64,000 bases of DNA. It comes from Ancylostoma caninum. Its lineage: Eukaryota; Nematoda; Chromadorea; Rhabditida; Ancylostomatidae. This document shows positions 23,739 through 35,397 of this stretch, piece after piece (position 1 is the stretch's first letter; each line of letters opens with the position of its first letter). Under the pieces are notes generated by a model. The model saw only the letters and a list, made by a program, of their open reading frames with translations. It was not told the DNA's origin and ran no database searches. The position numbers and the translations under genes were made by a program. The stretch covers positions 893,001-957,000 of the forward strand of contig JBAJFG010000442.1 of assembly GCA_037903475.1 (NCBI GenBank). The letters run 5' to 3'.

Positions 23739-25948
23739 ATGGTGGAAAAGAAGGAAGAAGACAAGAAGCGTAGGTCGCGTTCCGAGTCATCCAGCAGTAC
23801 CTCATCTTCTGGAAGTTCTTCCAGCAGCACTTCCTCTTCTGGGAGCTCTTCGAGCAGGTATTTTCGTCGTAATGTTATTGCGCATAGTTTTTTTTTGTAA
23901 AATAATTTTTAGCGATTCATCTGGTTCGTCTCGTTCTACAAGCAGTTCAAGTTCATCGCGCTCACCATCTCCACGTAACAAGAGAGACTCCGGAAAGGTG
24001 ATTTGCGTCCTTGATACTAGTCGCATTTCAGTTATTCTCCAAAATTTCTCACGTGTGTTTATACGTTTTTCTTTTCTTTCAGAAATAAAAATCGCAATCC
24101 ATGTTGTAGGGTACCACTGCACGAGGCCGCTCACGTTCACCTCGACGTTCACCAGCGAGAGCGAGGGCAGATCGAGGAGCCGGTGATCGTCCCGGACGCC
24201 GCTCCCCGTCTCCACGTCGTCGTCGCGTTTCACCTTCTCCCAAGCGTCGTACTGACCGTAGCACTAGCCGAGGCCGTCGTCGTTCCCCTCGTCGCTCCCC
24301 ACGTCGTGCATCACCTCGAAGATCTCCAAAGAGGTAGTAATCATTTAAGCCTGTTCAACTTCTTCTTGCTCAGTCATGTCGGGTAATATTTGGGTTCAGC
24401 AAATTGTGCCACATGCAAGCCAGAGTAGTTTGCCATGCTGCTTTTTTACTTTCTCTCCAAAAAGGAACTGGATTACGTATTTTTTAAAATGAAATTTCGC
24501 TTAAGAAATAACATTTGTTTCCTTTTGGCTTTGAAATAACATATATTTCCTTACTTCGTTATTGAGGACTGCGAGAATGAAAACTCTTTAGATCCCCTCG
24601 TCGCAGTTCACCACGAAAGGCCAGCCCTTCAAAGCGTATTTCGATCAGAAATCTCAGCCGAAATGTGACGAAGGTATTCTCTCATTCTCTGCTGTAATAT
24701 TTTCTGCACTGTAATTCTACGCATTTCAGGAGCATCTTGCTGAGATTTTCGGAATGTACGGACCTATAAAGAGTTGTGATCTTCCTCCCGAGAGATTCTA
24801 CACACATCTTCACAGAGGTTACGGATATGTAGAATATGAAAATGCAGAAGATGCTGAAAAGGTGGATTTGAAAATCTTTTCCTTGTTTTTGTCTTTTATG
24901 GTAACTACAAAATGCAATCTATTATTCCGTTGTCTGTCAACCAGTTCATGATGCTGGGCAAATAATTTCTTCAATTAGTTGGTGCAGCCTTCTCCGTCAA
25001 GCATTGAAGTATTCGAATTAACTTTCAGTCATTCCATAATTTCTCTTAAACCAAAAGTGGTTGTTCCTACTAGAAACTTACTTATGATGCATTCGAAGTT
25101 TAAAAAAAAACTGGACTGGTGCATTAAAAGTAAAAAAGCGCCAATTGCGCTAGCCCTAATCCTTCGCTTTTCTTACGGAGTAAAGCATGGGGTAAGGGAA
25201 ATTCCGATTGTGATTCTCTTTAAAGCTGAAGTTTTTTTTTAAGTTTAGCCTGTAGGATTTGCAGGATATCGATTAATCGAACAAATTCACCTGGGTGTAT
25301 CTGCGCTACCTTCGTAATGAAAGCTCTTTCCTTGTAACATAATTGATTACAAGACTAACTGACGATTAATCAAACAAATTCACCTGGATGTACCTGCGCT
25401 ACCCTCGTAATGAAAACGCTCTCCTTTTAACGTAGTTGTGTCACAAGACTAACTGAACTACATAGAGCATATGCATGTTAATTTCTTTTTTCTTATATCA
25501 TTATATGAACCAGTTGTTAACGTGACAGCTAGAAGACGAACATCTAATGCAATAACAGAACTAGTTTCGTCTAGTAATAGTGACATCTGAGTCAGATACT
25601 GAAAAAAGCTGAGGGTTCCCTGCTGGGTCTTTCAATTTCTCACCTCTTGCAGGCTCTGAAATATTTCGATGGCGGTCAGATCGATGGGCAAGTTGTAAGC
25701 GTTGAACTGACTCTGAATCGTGCTGCAAGCCGTCGTTCTCCTATCCGCAAGAGCCCTATTAGGAGAAGGTATTACTTTTGTTGCATTAACAACATTTTGA
25801 ATCAGAAACAGATCTTTTCGTCTTTAGTCCTGGAAGAAGGCGTTCGCCAGTAGGACGCAGTGGAAACGCAAACATGATTCCTCTTGGATCGAGCCGCTTC
25901 AATCGCAGTCGCTCGCGTTCGCCGCGCAGAAGACGCAGCAGATCTTAG
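23739..25948 (+). CDS. rnp-5: RNPS1-like SR/RRM splicing and exon-junction-complex factor
   Basis: Orthologue of RNPS1, the ASAP/EJC-associated splicing activator (C. elegans K02F3.11/rnp-5, symbol from memory). Exons 23739-23857, 23913-23997, 24110-24333, 24592-24673, 24730-24861, 25653-25768 and 25828-25948 join in phase to 292 residues (human 305). Order: charged start and poly-Ser tract (SSSSTSSSGSSSSSTS), RS-rich region, a single RRM, then an RS tail ending RSRSPRRRRSRS. In the RRM, RNP2 is RISIRNLSRNVTK and RNP1 is RGYGYVEYENAEDAEKALKY; DGGQIDGQVVSVEL is nearly identical to human RNPS1. The ATG directly follows a TTTATGTCTTCAG acceptor, as in SL1 trans-splicing. In exon 3 the proximal acceptor at 24082 would give an immediate stop, so the one at 24109 is used. 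Two AATAAA signals lie downstream. Confidence 0.93.
25271..25458 (+). repeat. Two-copy tandem repeat (about 93 bp) in RNPS1 intron 5
   Basis: The unit starting GATTAATCGAACAAATTCAC and ending CAAGACTAACTGA occurs twice back-to-back at roughly 85-90% identity, inside the 0.8-kb intron. The other intronic ORF (24,979-25,242) has no supporting evidence. Confidence 0.8.
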
Positions 25949-26122
25949 ACTCTGCAGTGAAAAGTCGATTGGAGGTTTGCGGTAACGTTTTCTACTAATT
26001 TAATCTGTCCATTTCGGTTGTTTCCTTCGTGTTCTGTGCACTTCCAAGATGTTTTTGTTCTGTTATTTTTGCAAGATCTCCGTCAAGTTGTTGTAATAGA
26101 ACTGTGTTTGTTTTGGAAGGAC

Positions 26123-26144
26123 AATAAAATGTAAGGACAATAAA
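26123..26144 (+). terminator. Duplicated AATAAA poly(A) signals of RNPS1
   Basis: GGACAATAAAATGTA is present twice in tandem (AATAAA at 26123 and 26139), about 180 bases after the stop codon. A 16-bp duplication of the signal itself; either copy could direct 3' end formation. Confidence 0.6.
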
Positions 26145-26410
26145 ATGTAGTTGAAATGGAATTCTCATGAGATACAATTTATATTACTTTTTTTATTCCA
26201 GAGACTTTCCAAGTATGTAAATTTGACAATGTGCTAATGATTTTAAAAAAGTTAATACGCGTAAGAAGAGAAGAAGCAATTTGGAAAGATGAGATGTTAC
26301 ACTTCAAATCTACGATACAGTTGGTTATAAAAAACGGATAGCCATTCTTGAGGACAGATTAAAATTTTAGTTACAAGAGTTGGTTAAAGCACCACTAGAA
26401 TTCTAGGATA

Positions 26411-29400
26411 TCATATTCTCACGACTTCGAATCTAGAGCAACCAGCAAGATTTGATGCATCTTGGGCAACTGAGCTCGCAAATTCGCATCGAAGGAACGT
26501 GCCACTTCCTCCACGAGCCAATATTCCAGGATTCCCCACCATTGTCCCGCTTACATTCTGAAAAATTGTACAATTTGTATCTGATTAGATAAATTGAAGA
26601 AAATAGGTAAGAATACAGTTAGAAAGTGGGTGTTCCCAGGTTTCATGGGTTTTCTGATGAATTGGGACTATGTAGGCAGCTAACAATGTAACATTACAAT
26701 CACCGTTACTATAATACAAAGATAAGACCATTAGGAAACTGCAGCTGTGTTCCGTAATGGAACAGATTATAATGCACAGTCGCGATCATCTCATCCCTTC
26801 GTGTTTTTCGCCCGAACAGATTAGAAATTTCATTTGTGTGGCTCCGGAATATATACGAGATGTATGGGGTTTATCACTGGAAAGAGAACTTTTGTTTCAG
26901 GGCAAAGTTCAACAAACGACTAGTGATTTTTAGTAATACTCCATATAAAACTGGATTTTGTCATGTAGAAGTCTCAGTTTGTCTTGTCTTACTAAAGAAG
27001 TATGGGGAGAGAAGCTATTTTTCTAAGGCATGAAACTTCCAGTACTTACCTTTATGGAAGCAGACAAAACAGACGATGCAATTATGACGTGTGGAGCTGA
27101 TCGAAGTGAGCACACTTTGAGATATTCCTCCAGTGAAGTAGGCAGCGATGGAGGGGAGAGAGGATACAAGGAGCGCTGGCTGAGAAAAGAAACCATTGCA
27201 TAATGGACAGAAAAGTACCACTCAATATATTTTTCATACCTGAGAATATGGGAAGCAAGACGAGCGATTCTGTCACGGTTCTCCTGGTCCTCGGACCGAT
27301 GCCATTCATTTTTGCTGAGATGTGCAATCACCTAGAACAACTCATGACTAAAGAGTAGCTTTCCAGACTGAACATCAGTTTTGAAGAAATCTTTCAAGTT
27401 ATCCGAACTTTTTTCAAAAAGTAGAGAGTCCCCGGGCTCCGCCGTTTCTGCCGGCGCAGCCGCGATCGCCACAACCGCTGCTGTCCGCGCCGCACGCACG
27501 AGCGGAGTCGGGACCTAGTGGCGCTAGCGGCGGTTGTGGCGATCAGTCAATATGCGTCCATATTAGTATCGCCATTGAGCGTTTTCGCCGGTTCGTTCTG
27601 AACCGGCAAAGTCTGGAGATTCCCTTAGGAAGAATAGTCGAATGAATTTGTCGGTGAAAAGACCTTTTCAGAACACGATAATAACTAAGAATAACGTGCC
27701 TCACTACTCGTTAAAGCTATTTCGACTCCGTTAATGCGCACCACACAAGGTTCAGGAAGCGAATGCAGCCGCTAAAATATATCGATATGTTCTTTAAGAA
27801 GTATTGATATGTTCTTTAAGAAGATATAGATGATACTAACAAATTAAATGCGTACCCGACCCATACTTTTACAGACGTCGGAGCAGATTTTGAGTGCAGG
27901 CGTTGGGAATACGGGATCACAGCACACATCACGGAATGGTGCAGGTTGTAATATTAGCTCTGTTCGAAATCTGAAAATGCTACTTTTGAATCAGCAAAAT
28001 GTAAATGGTTAAGGAAACATCGACCCAACAAAACTTTTGACCAAATTCGTTGATAAATTGAAATTAGATATGAGATTTCTGTTTTTTTCGCCACAGCAAA
28101 CAATAGTAATCAAAATTGAAGGTCCATAAGTAGGAAAGAGTAACCCTGTTGTGTTTGTCAAGTCACTGTCACTGTCACTCACGCTGAGAAACATACATAT
28201 ATAACACCATGTTCCAGATCACGTGAAACTCTCACATTAAATTTTATAACTTATAAACAAAGAAAATTGTTGTGTACTTGAGTGATGGTTAGTATGAAGT
28301 TTTCTACACGGTTGTCAATAGAACATTGTGACCCTTATAACCAGAGAGAACACCTACCCATCTAGAGCCTTGGCTATATTTCGCATGAGCTGATTCATCA
28401 CATTTTCGTAGGTCTCCGGGAATTGTGGACGTTGGATGAAAGTATTTCTAGAATCCACGAACGGGCCCATCTAAATTAGATAACCATATAAGTGGCGGCG
28501 AATCTACACAACAATGTATACATAACGGTTACTAAGTTGCCTAGAGTCGAACAACCAACCAGAACAAGCACGTGCGGCTGTTCAATCTTCACCATTCCCA
28601 ACAGATCGCAAAGCGGCTCGTAGGAGCAGTTTTCCGCAGTGGTGAAGGGGCCGCTGGCACACCATACACGGAGATTTTCTTAAGTGAGCATGTAAACTCG
28701 AGTTGAGAACAAAAATGAGACTAATCCAACTACCCTACCGTCAGAAGGCGGTCTTCCAAGAGGGGATAGTGGGAATGGCTTCGGGTAGAATTGTCGGCTG
28801 GCCTCGAATCGATCACCGCTTTCAAACGAGCCGAAATAGGCGACCAGCTTAAAAAATAAAATAAGTGGCTGTATTGTTTGCAATCTCAACACTCACCTGA
28901 CCAGGAAATACAGTGACTTCAGATAGTCGACTGAGATCCAGCTTGATCAAAGTGCCAGCTTCGTCGTCTATCATAAGCGAAACAGTTTGATCCGATATTG
29001 GAAGCTCTTCCCAAACATCGCGAATAATCTCACCATAAACATACTCAGAATCCTAAGCAAGTCACAGGGATGGATACGTAGAATCAAAGTTTTTTTTAAA
29101 GAGGAAATGAAATACGGACTGTGGAGCCTGCCACAGGTATAGACCATCCAGTGATCTCAGGATTAGCTTCCCGGCAAGCAGCAGCAAAATCCGCCATCCT
29201 CTCACATTTTGCTTAAAAGCGGAATATAATTAGCACAGTTAAGAGATTAATAGAATTAATGACATACCATCAATGACGTTGGACGCTTTGTCAAGTGCGT
29301 ATTTTTCTACAGGATATGTGGAGAGCACTTCAATGGATATAGGACCGCCTGTAGCAGTGTTCTTCACAAATAATTGACCTTGTGAATGTTGAGAGACCTC

Positions 29401-31601
29401 GGCCCTTTCGGATCTCGCTTGGTACTTGGCGTTCGATGGAGAGGGTCTGGAATCATGACAGAAAACTTGATTGGCTTCAAATAAGAGACCAGTTACAACG
29501 ACCGCAAGGGAAACGGCGAAAATCGCTTGTGATAAAGAGACCAGAATGGGGACCACAGGAAGTCTATAAGGGTTAGAATAAGCGAATGTCTATGCATCTT
29601 AACTAGAAAGCTTGAAACTTGAACAACGATTTGGAATAAGCGAATGTCTATGCATCTTAACTAGAAAGCTTGAAACTTGAACAACGTTAAAGTGAATGAA
29701 GTTGCCTAAAACGACATCATGTAGCAATAGCTTAACTAACACCTGCACCACTTAACCACTTGAACTTACTTACGGGAAGGAATTACTTCAGAGCATCTGC
29801 AATAGCGATATATTTGTAGCATTGGACGTCTGGTAACGTCTGACTTTAGAAGATACTGCGGATGAGAGGAAAACTATGTACAGACAAAATTCTCGGTGAC
29901 TCCTCCTCTTCAGAAAAAGATTTTAAAAAAGCAGCGAAGCTTTTGAGGATACCAATACATACAATAATAAAGAGAAGTAGAAAAGGTTCTACAAAATTCC
30001 ACATGACGGATAGCAGTATGAGAGAACCCATAGAAAAATAAAGACACGTGAAAACTTGCAGAACTTAGAGAATAACAAGAGAGAAGTGGAGTGCTTGTCT
30101 TTAGTAGTGGAAAATTTCATTTTATGCACAGATGTCTAATTTGCACCGTTTTTGAGGCAAACTATAAAATAACTTCTCAAGCATGTATTTTACCCTCAAC
30201 CGGAAAAAAACTAATTTACAATCGAAATTTGGTAAAATACCTGGTAAATTTGAAAAACCATGGAATTGAACAGCTAAGGAGATGACTAGAAGTTTTCTGC
30301 CGCATGAGAAGTTTAATTTAAAGAATACAACTCACAGCACTGGTGCAAAAGCACGGTATCTTCCAGAAAGTTGAGTTGAGCCAAAGTCCTCGTTTACGGA
30401 CTCATCCAGCTCCATGCAAGAAACGTTGAGAGAGAACTGGTTCACAGGGCGCTCACAAAACGCAGCCCTGGAGGATGAATGGATGACTTATAAAAGGTAA
30501 ACTAGAGCAGCAAAGAAATGTGTACCGTTTTGGCTTAGAAGATGAAGGTGTCATCACTGCATCCAGATTTTTCTTCAGTTTTTTGGTCAGTTCCTCAAAT
30601 AAGTTGAAGTTGAATTGTAGTTATATGGAAACCAACTAAAAACCCTTGGATTTCAACAAAAGAAGTGTGCGAAACTAGACGGATATATGTAACCGTCTGT
30701 AACGCTCTTGTCTGTTGTGGATGAAAAAAAAAACTCAGGCACTATCCCACATTAGAGGCCCCAAAATTTTCAATGAAAAAATTTCGCAGAAACTTTGTAT
30801 ATGGGGGTTATTCGAGGTGCTGAACACGAATATGGTATTCATTTTGTACCGTAACCCCATCTTTGTAGGGTTATGGTAGGTATGTGGTAGATACGGAATA
30901 TCACAGAATCGTCTCATATCTGGCCTAGTGGGATAGTTCTAGGCCCTGATCACGAATATCAACATTATTTTACGTGACACCTTCATTTTCTTTCCAAAAT
31001 AGGTATTTTCTCCGTATTTACCACCGTATACCTTCCGTCTCCCCGCAAAGATGTGGTTTCGGTACAAAAAGGATACGATACTCGTATTCAGTATCTCAAC
31101 TAACCCTCCTATACAAAGTTTCGGTGCGAATTTTTTTTTTTGAAGATTTTGGGGCTCCTAATGTGGAATTGTGATGAACCTGAAAAGCTGCAAAGCAATA
31201 GGACAAAATTGAAAAAATGATATTGCTCGAAATCTAGAGAGGAAGTCACCATTTATCGTTTAAAAAAAGTTATGAATGAAATAAAAAGTAAGACATACCC
31301 CTTCCATATGCTCAAGAATGGCCATATCAACCACCATCTTCTTCATATTCACAGCCGATGCTAGGAGCTCGTCGATAAAATCATCAACATCAAGGTTGAA
31401 TTCTGTCGCAAGAGAGTTTACTGGAATGGAAATAGAGTCTTTCACTCAATTTTCCATCAAAGTTAAGGTTTTTTTCTGTATTTGATAGCCAATCCAATGA
31501 AAACAAAGCTCACTTTTATTCATGAGTTCATCTGTTTCCGGGAATGAATAACCAAACTCGGATAATGCGTCCGAAATCGAGTCGTAATCTATATAAACCA
31601 T
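26411..31601 (-). CDS. div-1: DNA polymerase alpha-primase regulatory subunit B (POLA2 / DIV-1)
   Basis: B subunit of DNA polymerase alpha-primase, which tethers the catalytic subunit during replication initiation. Fifteen exons: 31601-31514, 31420-31299, 30593-30526, 30467-30336, 29446-29268, 29211-29120, 29052-28897, 28847-28739, 28678-28560, 28470-28358, 27970-27856, 27771-27700, 27331-27240, 27179-27050, 26557-26411. They join in phase to 577 residues (human 598). Order: helical N-terminal domain, linker, OB fold (VWEELPISDQTVSLMIDDEA, LSEVTVFPGQ), then the inactive calcineurin-like phosphoesterase fold (LRVWCASGPFTTAENCSYEP, VLVLMGPFVDSRN, APFRDVCCDPVFPTPAL, PEPCVVRINGVEIALTSSEV) and the C-terminus QRSLYPLSPPS...FEVVRI, which ends exactly like human POLA2. 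The catalytic His/Asp metal ligands of true phosphoesterases are degenerate, as usual for B subunits. Start: the ATG eight bases after a TTTTGCAG acceptor. Exon 12 appears to use a GC donor. An alternative acceptor would lengthen exon 5 to 29,563 with a hydrophobic stretch; rejected. Confidence 0.93.
27457..27620. repeat. GC-rich inverted repeats in div-1 intron 12
   Basis: CGATCGCCACAACCGC (27,468) pairs with GCGGTTGTGGCGATC (27,528), and a second hairpin GCCGGTTCGTTCTGAACCGGC follows at about 27,590. Looks like a decayed palindromic MITE inside the intron that begins with the GC donor. Confidence 0.55.
29577..29690. repeat. 57-bp tandem duplication in div-1 intron 4
   Basis: GAATAAGCGAATGTCTATGC and the following about 37 bases occur twice in succession with near identity. 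Intronic, no function evident. Confidence 0.85.
30739..31173. mobile_element. MITE with about 130-bp inverted arms in div-1 intron 2
   Basis: Left arm starts CACTATCCCACATTAGAGGC CCCAAAAT; the right arm ends with the inverted relative (ATTTTGGGGCTCCTAATGTGG). Arms extend at least 130 bp with substitutions and small indels. About 435 bp, non-coding. Confidence 0.8.
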
Positions 31602-32582
31602 GATGGTGGAACCTGCAAAAGTGAATATTTCACAGAAATTGTATAAGTTTTACACAATAATTGCGTCAGTACGAGAAATAAAGCAAATATAGCATGAAAA
31701 AACAGCGAAATAATGATGGCAGAGTATTTCTTTAATGTTGAAGAACGTTGATGCAACACTTTGAGCAACCTATGAAAAGAAAACAGAAAAAAAAAAACAA
31801 TTCCAGCAGTTTTCCAGGTGCGGTAAATTTTCCCGCCATGCATTGATTCAAAAGTTGTCGCCCCGCCCACTGCGACACCGCAGTGCACTTCGGTCCATGC
31901 TTCTGCCAGGTTGTAGGGATTTTGAGGATTATGTACTTATGCGTTAAAGGGTATTCTCATGCTAACAAGCGAAGATAAGTTTTAGAATGGGGACCAGATG
32001 AAAGGTCGAGAAATGTCCTGGGAAGGTCTTGAAGGACTCCGGATTTGGCTGAAGTCAGCGCACGACAGAAACTCAGGAAATCTAGGAACCATACCCCGCG
32101 TGAGATTTAATGATGCAAATCCCGTTTTTGAACACAATAGTTATATACATACCAGCAATGGTCAAATCCATGAAAAACCCATGCATATCCATGCAGAACC
32201 CAGGGATAACCTGCGATTTTCTCCCATGCTGTTTTACATCCATGACTCAGACCTGGATTACAGCTTTGGCAACAGGACTAGAGGTTGAATCTTCAAGAAG
32301 CCTGTGGAGAGGCATATGAAGTGGAAAACATTGAAAAGAGTTATTTTGACCGATTTATTTATTTATTTGATGCACTACGGGGGGGGGGGGCGCTCGTGAT
32401 AATTCAGGACATGATGGTGTTTCGCAGCCATCCTAGGGAGTTTCAGGAGTTGTAAGAGTTAATGAGCTAAAAAAAGTGTCGTCTGATAACAGCACCTTAT
32501 GTGCAAAGTATAGCCCGGCCATTTGCGTACTTTCTGATGTAACGTTAGGAAAACCAGCAAATAGCGTTTTGACGGTTTATTA
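31602..32582. other. Spacer upstream of div-1
   Basis: Likely contains the div-1 promoter. Local CCATGCA/CATGCATATCC iterations at 32,150-32,230 and a poly-G run at 32,380. No coding region supported. Confidence 0.35.
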
Positions 32583-33010
32583 CTACTGGGTAGGTGGAAA
32601 AGTTCTGCAACACTCACACCGAATTCTTTGGAAATGGATTTCTCTATTGAAACAAAATCCCTTCTGTGTGGTACCTTTGCCCACCGGCTTCGCTATTCCT
32701 TCCCGCCGGAACGCAGGAGGCTGTGGATCGAAAAACTTGGACACCTCACCTTCGAGTCCCTGTTGATTGCCAGGCCTCATTTTCCATAGATGGTTGTTCA
32801 TGGTCAGGAAAAGGTGACAGTCCGACAGGGCTAGGTCTGGCGAATATGGTAGGTGTGACGGAGATTTCCAACCGAGATTCTGAGTCTTCTCACGACTTGC
32901 GTTTGCAAAGTGCGCGTGAGCACTATCTTGCAGAAGATGAACATTTGCTCGTTCTGGGCCTTTTTTTTGCGGATGACGCCTGTCAACTGCTGGGGTTGAG
33001 TAGCGCAGAT
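32583..33010 (-). pseudogene. Mariner-type transposase relic (catalytic C-terminal half)
   Basis: Minus-strand reading contains VHLLQDSAHAHFANASREK and LPYSPDLALSDCHLF, the last two catalytic aspartates of mariner transposases. There are exactly 34 residues between them (D34D). GWKSPSHLPYSP, the FFDPQPPAF segment and a terminal GIAKPVGKG block also match the family. The N-terminal helix-turn-helix half is absent: upstream, the open frame continues into an unrelated MITE copy. Not a functional gene. Confidence 0.85.
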
Positions 33011-33029
33011 ATCGCTCATCACAGATATC

Positions 33030-33172
33030 GCTCACACTTAATGAAAAGAACGTGCGGCCGCCGCGAGGCCGTAAACGCGTGCGTCCAAGCTGCGACTGCG
33101 ATGCGACTGGGCCCATTCTTCATCGTATAAACGCACGCGCGTCAATCGCACACATCCAGTATAAATTGCCCT
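33030..33172. mobile_element. MITE family with GGCCAATTTATAC ends, partial inverted copy 2
   Basis: Reverse-complement relative of the element at 20,893-21,140: shares the GCGAGGCCGTAAACGCGTGC stretch, GCGACTGCGATGCGAC and the end GTATAAATTGCCC. Its left end is missing where it abuts the mariner relic. Confidence 0.7.
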
Positions 33173-33189
33173 ATACAGAACGCGGATTC

Positions 33190-34126
33190 ATCATTGAGAT
33201 TACCTATGATAAACGTGTTGACGTGGCCGAATTTACCCTTCACGCCACCTTCATTGGCATTCTTACGTGACGCTGCCTATACCCAGCGGCATCATAGGCG
33301 TCGGTATGTGGTCACTCATCCTTACAGTGGTGCATCCGGGCCCAGGCCTACCGCGCCAGGCGAGGGTTCCCTCAGCAGCAGTTACAGCGAGAAGCAGCGC
33401 TTGGCCTGGATCATTTTACCAGGGACATTTCCAGTTTGTTTCCCTGTTTCATCGCCAGATCGTTGATTTGGCAAAGAGCAGCGGGAAACCCGGTTTCTCG
33501 TTCAGGAGAAAATGGTCCATGAGTAACCCACAAGAAAACTGCTCGGTAAGACGCAAGTTGCCTATATTTTTCCCGTTTCAAACGAGGCCACCATGACAAC
33601 GCATCTGTCCATATCGCGGTCAGCGTCCATCATTTTTTTTGAATAGGATAAAGGCGTGACTCCTGCATTCACTCTTCCCATTCACCCGATTTCACCCGAT
33701 AGACTTTTTTCCTCTCTGTATAAAAGAAAACTCCGACATATGAGTGGGTTTCGTTATGTAAAGATGAGTACGATTTATTTCCTTCCATTTTTTCTCGAGC
33801 ACCGATCACCTCGTTGCAGCTACAGAATTTGTTTTTGGCTCTTTCACCTGTCATCCACTATTTAAACACGCGCGCTTGGTGCGCGCTCTAACCGAGTACG
33901 TAATTTTCCACTTTTGATGTCGTAGAGAAAATTATAGCAATCGCGTAAATATAATAGTTATGATTATAGTTGTACGTGCCCAATACGGGTTATTTCCCGT
34001 CCACAAATCACTTCAATAGATTCTTCATTTTAAAACAGACGCTGTTTTGAATGAGTCATTTCCGAAGATATCTTTAGTATAACAAATTTCCTACGAAATT
34101 ACATGCAATAGCTTCACTTTATCCAG
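33190..34126. other. Spacer with one GATTACC-family end
   Basis: CATCATTGAGATTACC at 33,190 is a member of the dispersed family described at 39.9 kb. The remainder (33,230-34,126) shows no coding family; its ORFs are short and overlap on both strands. Confidence 0.35.
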
Positions 34127-34165
34127 GGCATCATTGAGATTACCCATGGTAAATGTGTCAGCCTA
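34127..34165 (+). repeat. GATTACC-family MITE end
   Basis: GCATCATTGAGATTACCCAT followed by GGTAAATGTGT. The same core occurs near 33,190, 39,945, 40,190, 50,880 and 51,015. The hAT-like element at 34,284 is inserted just downstream, possibly within this family member. Confidence 0.6.
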
Positions 34166-34275
34166 CACAAATTCACCCCCTACTTGTTATCTGCAGAGAT
34201 GCTCACCCATACGTGGCTGTGCATATATCCTGCCGCTACCGATGGGTATGGGCTAACCCATCTTTCAAATGATGC

Positions 34276-35397
34276 ATCCGGACCAGGGGTGTGCGGAATT
34301 TCCCGTTTTACGCTTTCCGTTTTCCGCCCATTTTTGGCCTTCCGTTTTACGTTTTACGTTTTACGGGTTTTCAGCCCGGAAAACGGATAATCCCGGAAAA
34401 TTATGGAGAGAGACGAGGTAATTGTTTTCGGGGTATTTCCCTATCCTGGAGAGGGTTCATGTGTTTCGATGCGCAATGATATGAGCACACAACAATGGCA
34501 CCAAAATTGACGTCCAAAAGCCACTTACCGTCGCAATTTCGCTGATCCTCATCATTGTTCCAAATATTCCAAATACAAGTGCCCTGCTCTCCTAAAAAAA
34601 AACAAGGTTCCACAGGAATGTGGGGTGAACTTATATAAAATTTCCATGAAACTGTGACGTGCCATGGTAAGAGCATCAAGCATTCCTGCGAAGCAACGCA
34701 TGATGTAGGCTTTATTTCAAGTTGTCAAAAGCGTAAGGCTACATCACAATTGTCACTGTTTTAGTCAGAAGATGATCTCCAGCTCCACACTGGCCCCGTT
34801 GGCTCCTGATGTTTTGCTTGGTATTAAGGGTGCTTGTGTTTCACGTTCCCTCCACACTGTTCTTCTACACCTTCCTCCCTCGCTAACTCGCTCCAACAGG
34901 ATCCTTTGTGAATAACATGATCCTCCTCAGAATCCAAAGTACTAGCTGTCATAGTTGCCTTTTTATCTGGTTTTTTTTTTGCAGGATAGGTCTGCTCCAA
35001 AATGAAGTAAAGGAGTGGCAATTTTCAAATTTTACAGCTTCTTGTCTTCTTAAACACTTAGCGAGAAATATGCTCATTGATTGTACAACTCTGATAATCT
35101 CTCGTAGCTAGATGGAGGATAAATACATACTCCTCGCGCTAGCTATATTCTGGGAGTTTGAAGTGAGCACCATCAGTAGACTTGAAGTCACTTAATTACT
35201 TGAAAGAGTCGTCACTTATGCTCATCAAGAGGATACTTAGGAAATCCAATATTGAGGAGGACTTTTGGTCACAAACCTATGCTTAGGCAAAATTTTCCGT
35301 TTTCCGTTTTACGCTTTCCGTTTTCCGCCCATTTTGGTCTTCCGTTTTCCGTTTTACGGGATTTAAAATTTTACTTCCGCACATCCCTGATTCGGAC
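34276..35397. mobile_element. Non-autonomous hAT-like element with 8-bp target duplication
   Basis: Terminal inverted repeats CAGGGGTGTGCGGAA (34284) and TTCCGCACATCCCTG (ending 35389) bound 1,106 bp. Flanking 8-mers are ATCCGGAC (34276-34283) and ATTCGGAC (35390-35397), seven of eight identical, the size typical of hAT insertions. Both subterminal zones contain iterated CGTTTTACG/CCGTTTTCCG blocks in the same orientation, as in hAT transposase-binding arrays. No transposase ORF. On the minus strand the interior contains exon-like pieces described under findings. Confidence 0.8.

Noticed and set aside
24082..24109. Proximal acceptor for RNPS1 exon 3
   Set aside because: Its use gives AAA TAA immediately; the acceptor 27 bases on restores the RS-rich frame.
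29447..29563. Hydrophobic N-terminal extension of div-1 exon 5 (VSLSQAIFAVSLAVVV) as a membrane segment
   Set aside because: POLA2 is a soluble replication protein; the internal acceptor GATTCCAG at 29,447 keeps the frame and fits the family better.
32583..33116. 177-residue ORF as one intact transposase gene
   Set aside because: Only the part below about 33,010 is mariner-like; the N-terminal third reads through a MITE copy, so it is a chimeric open frame.
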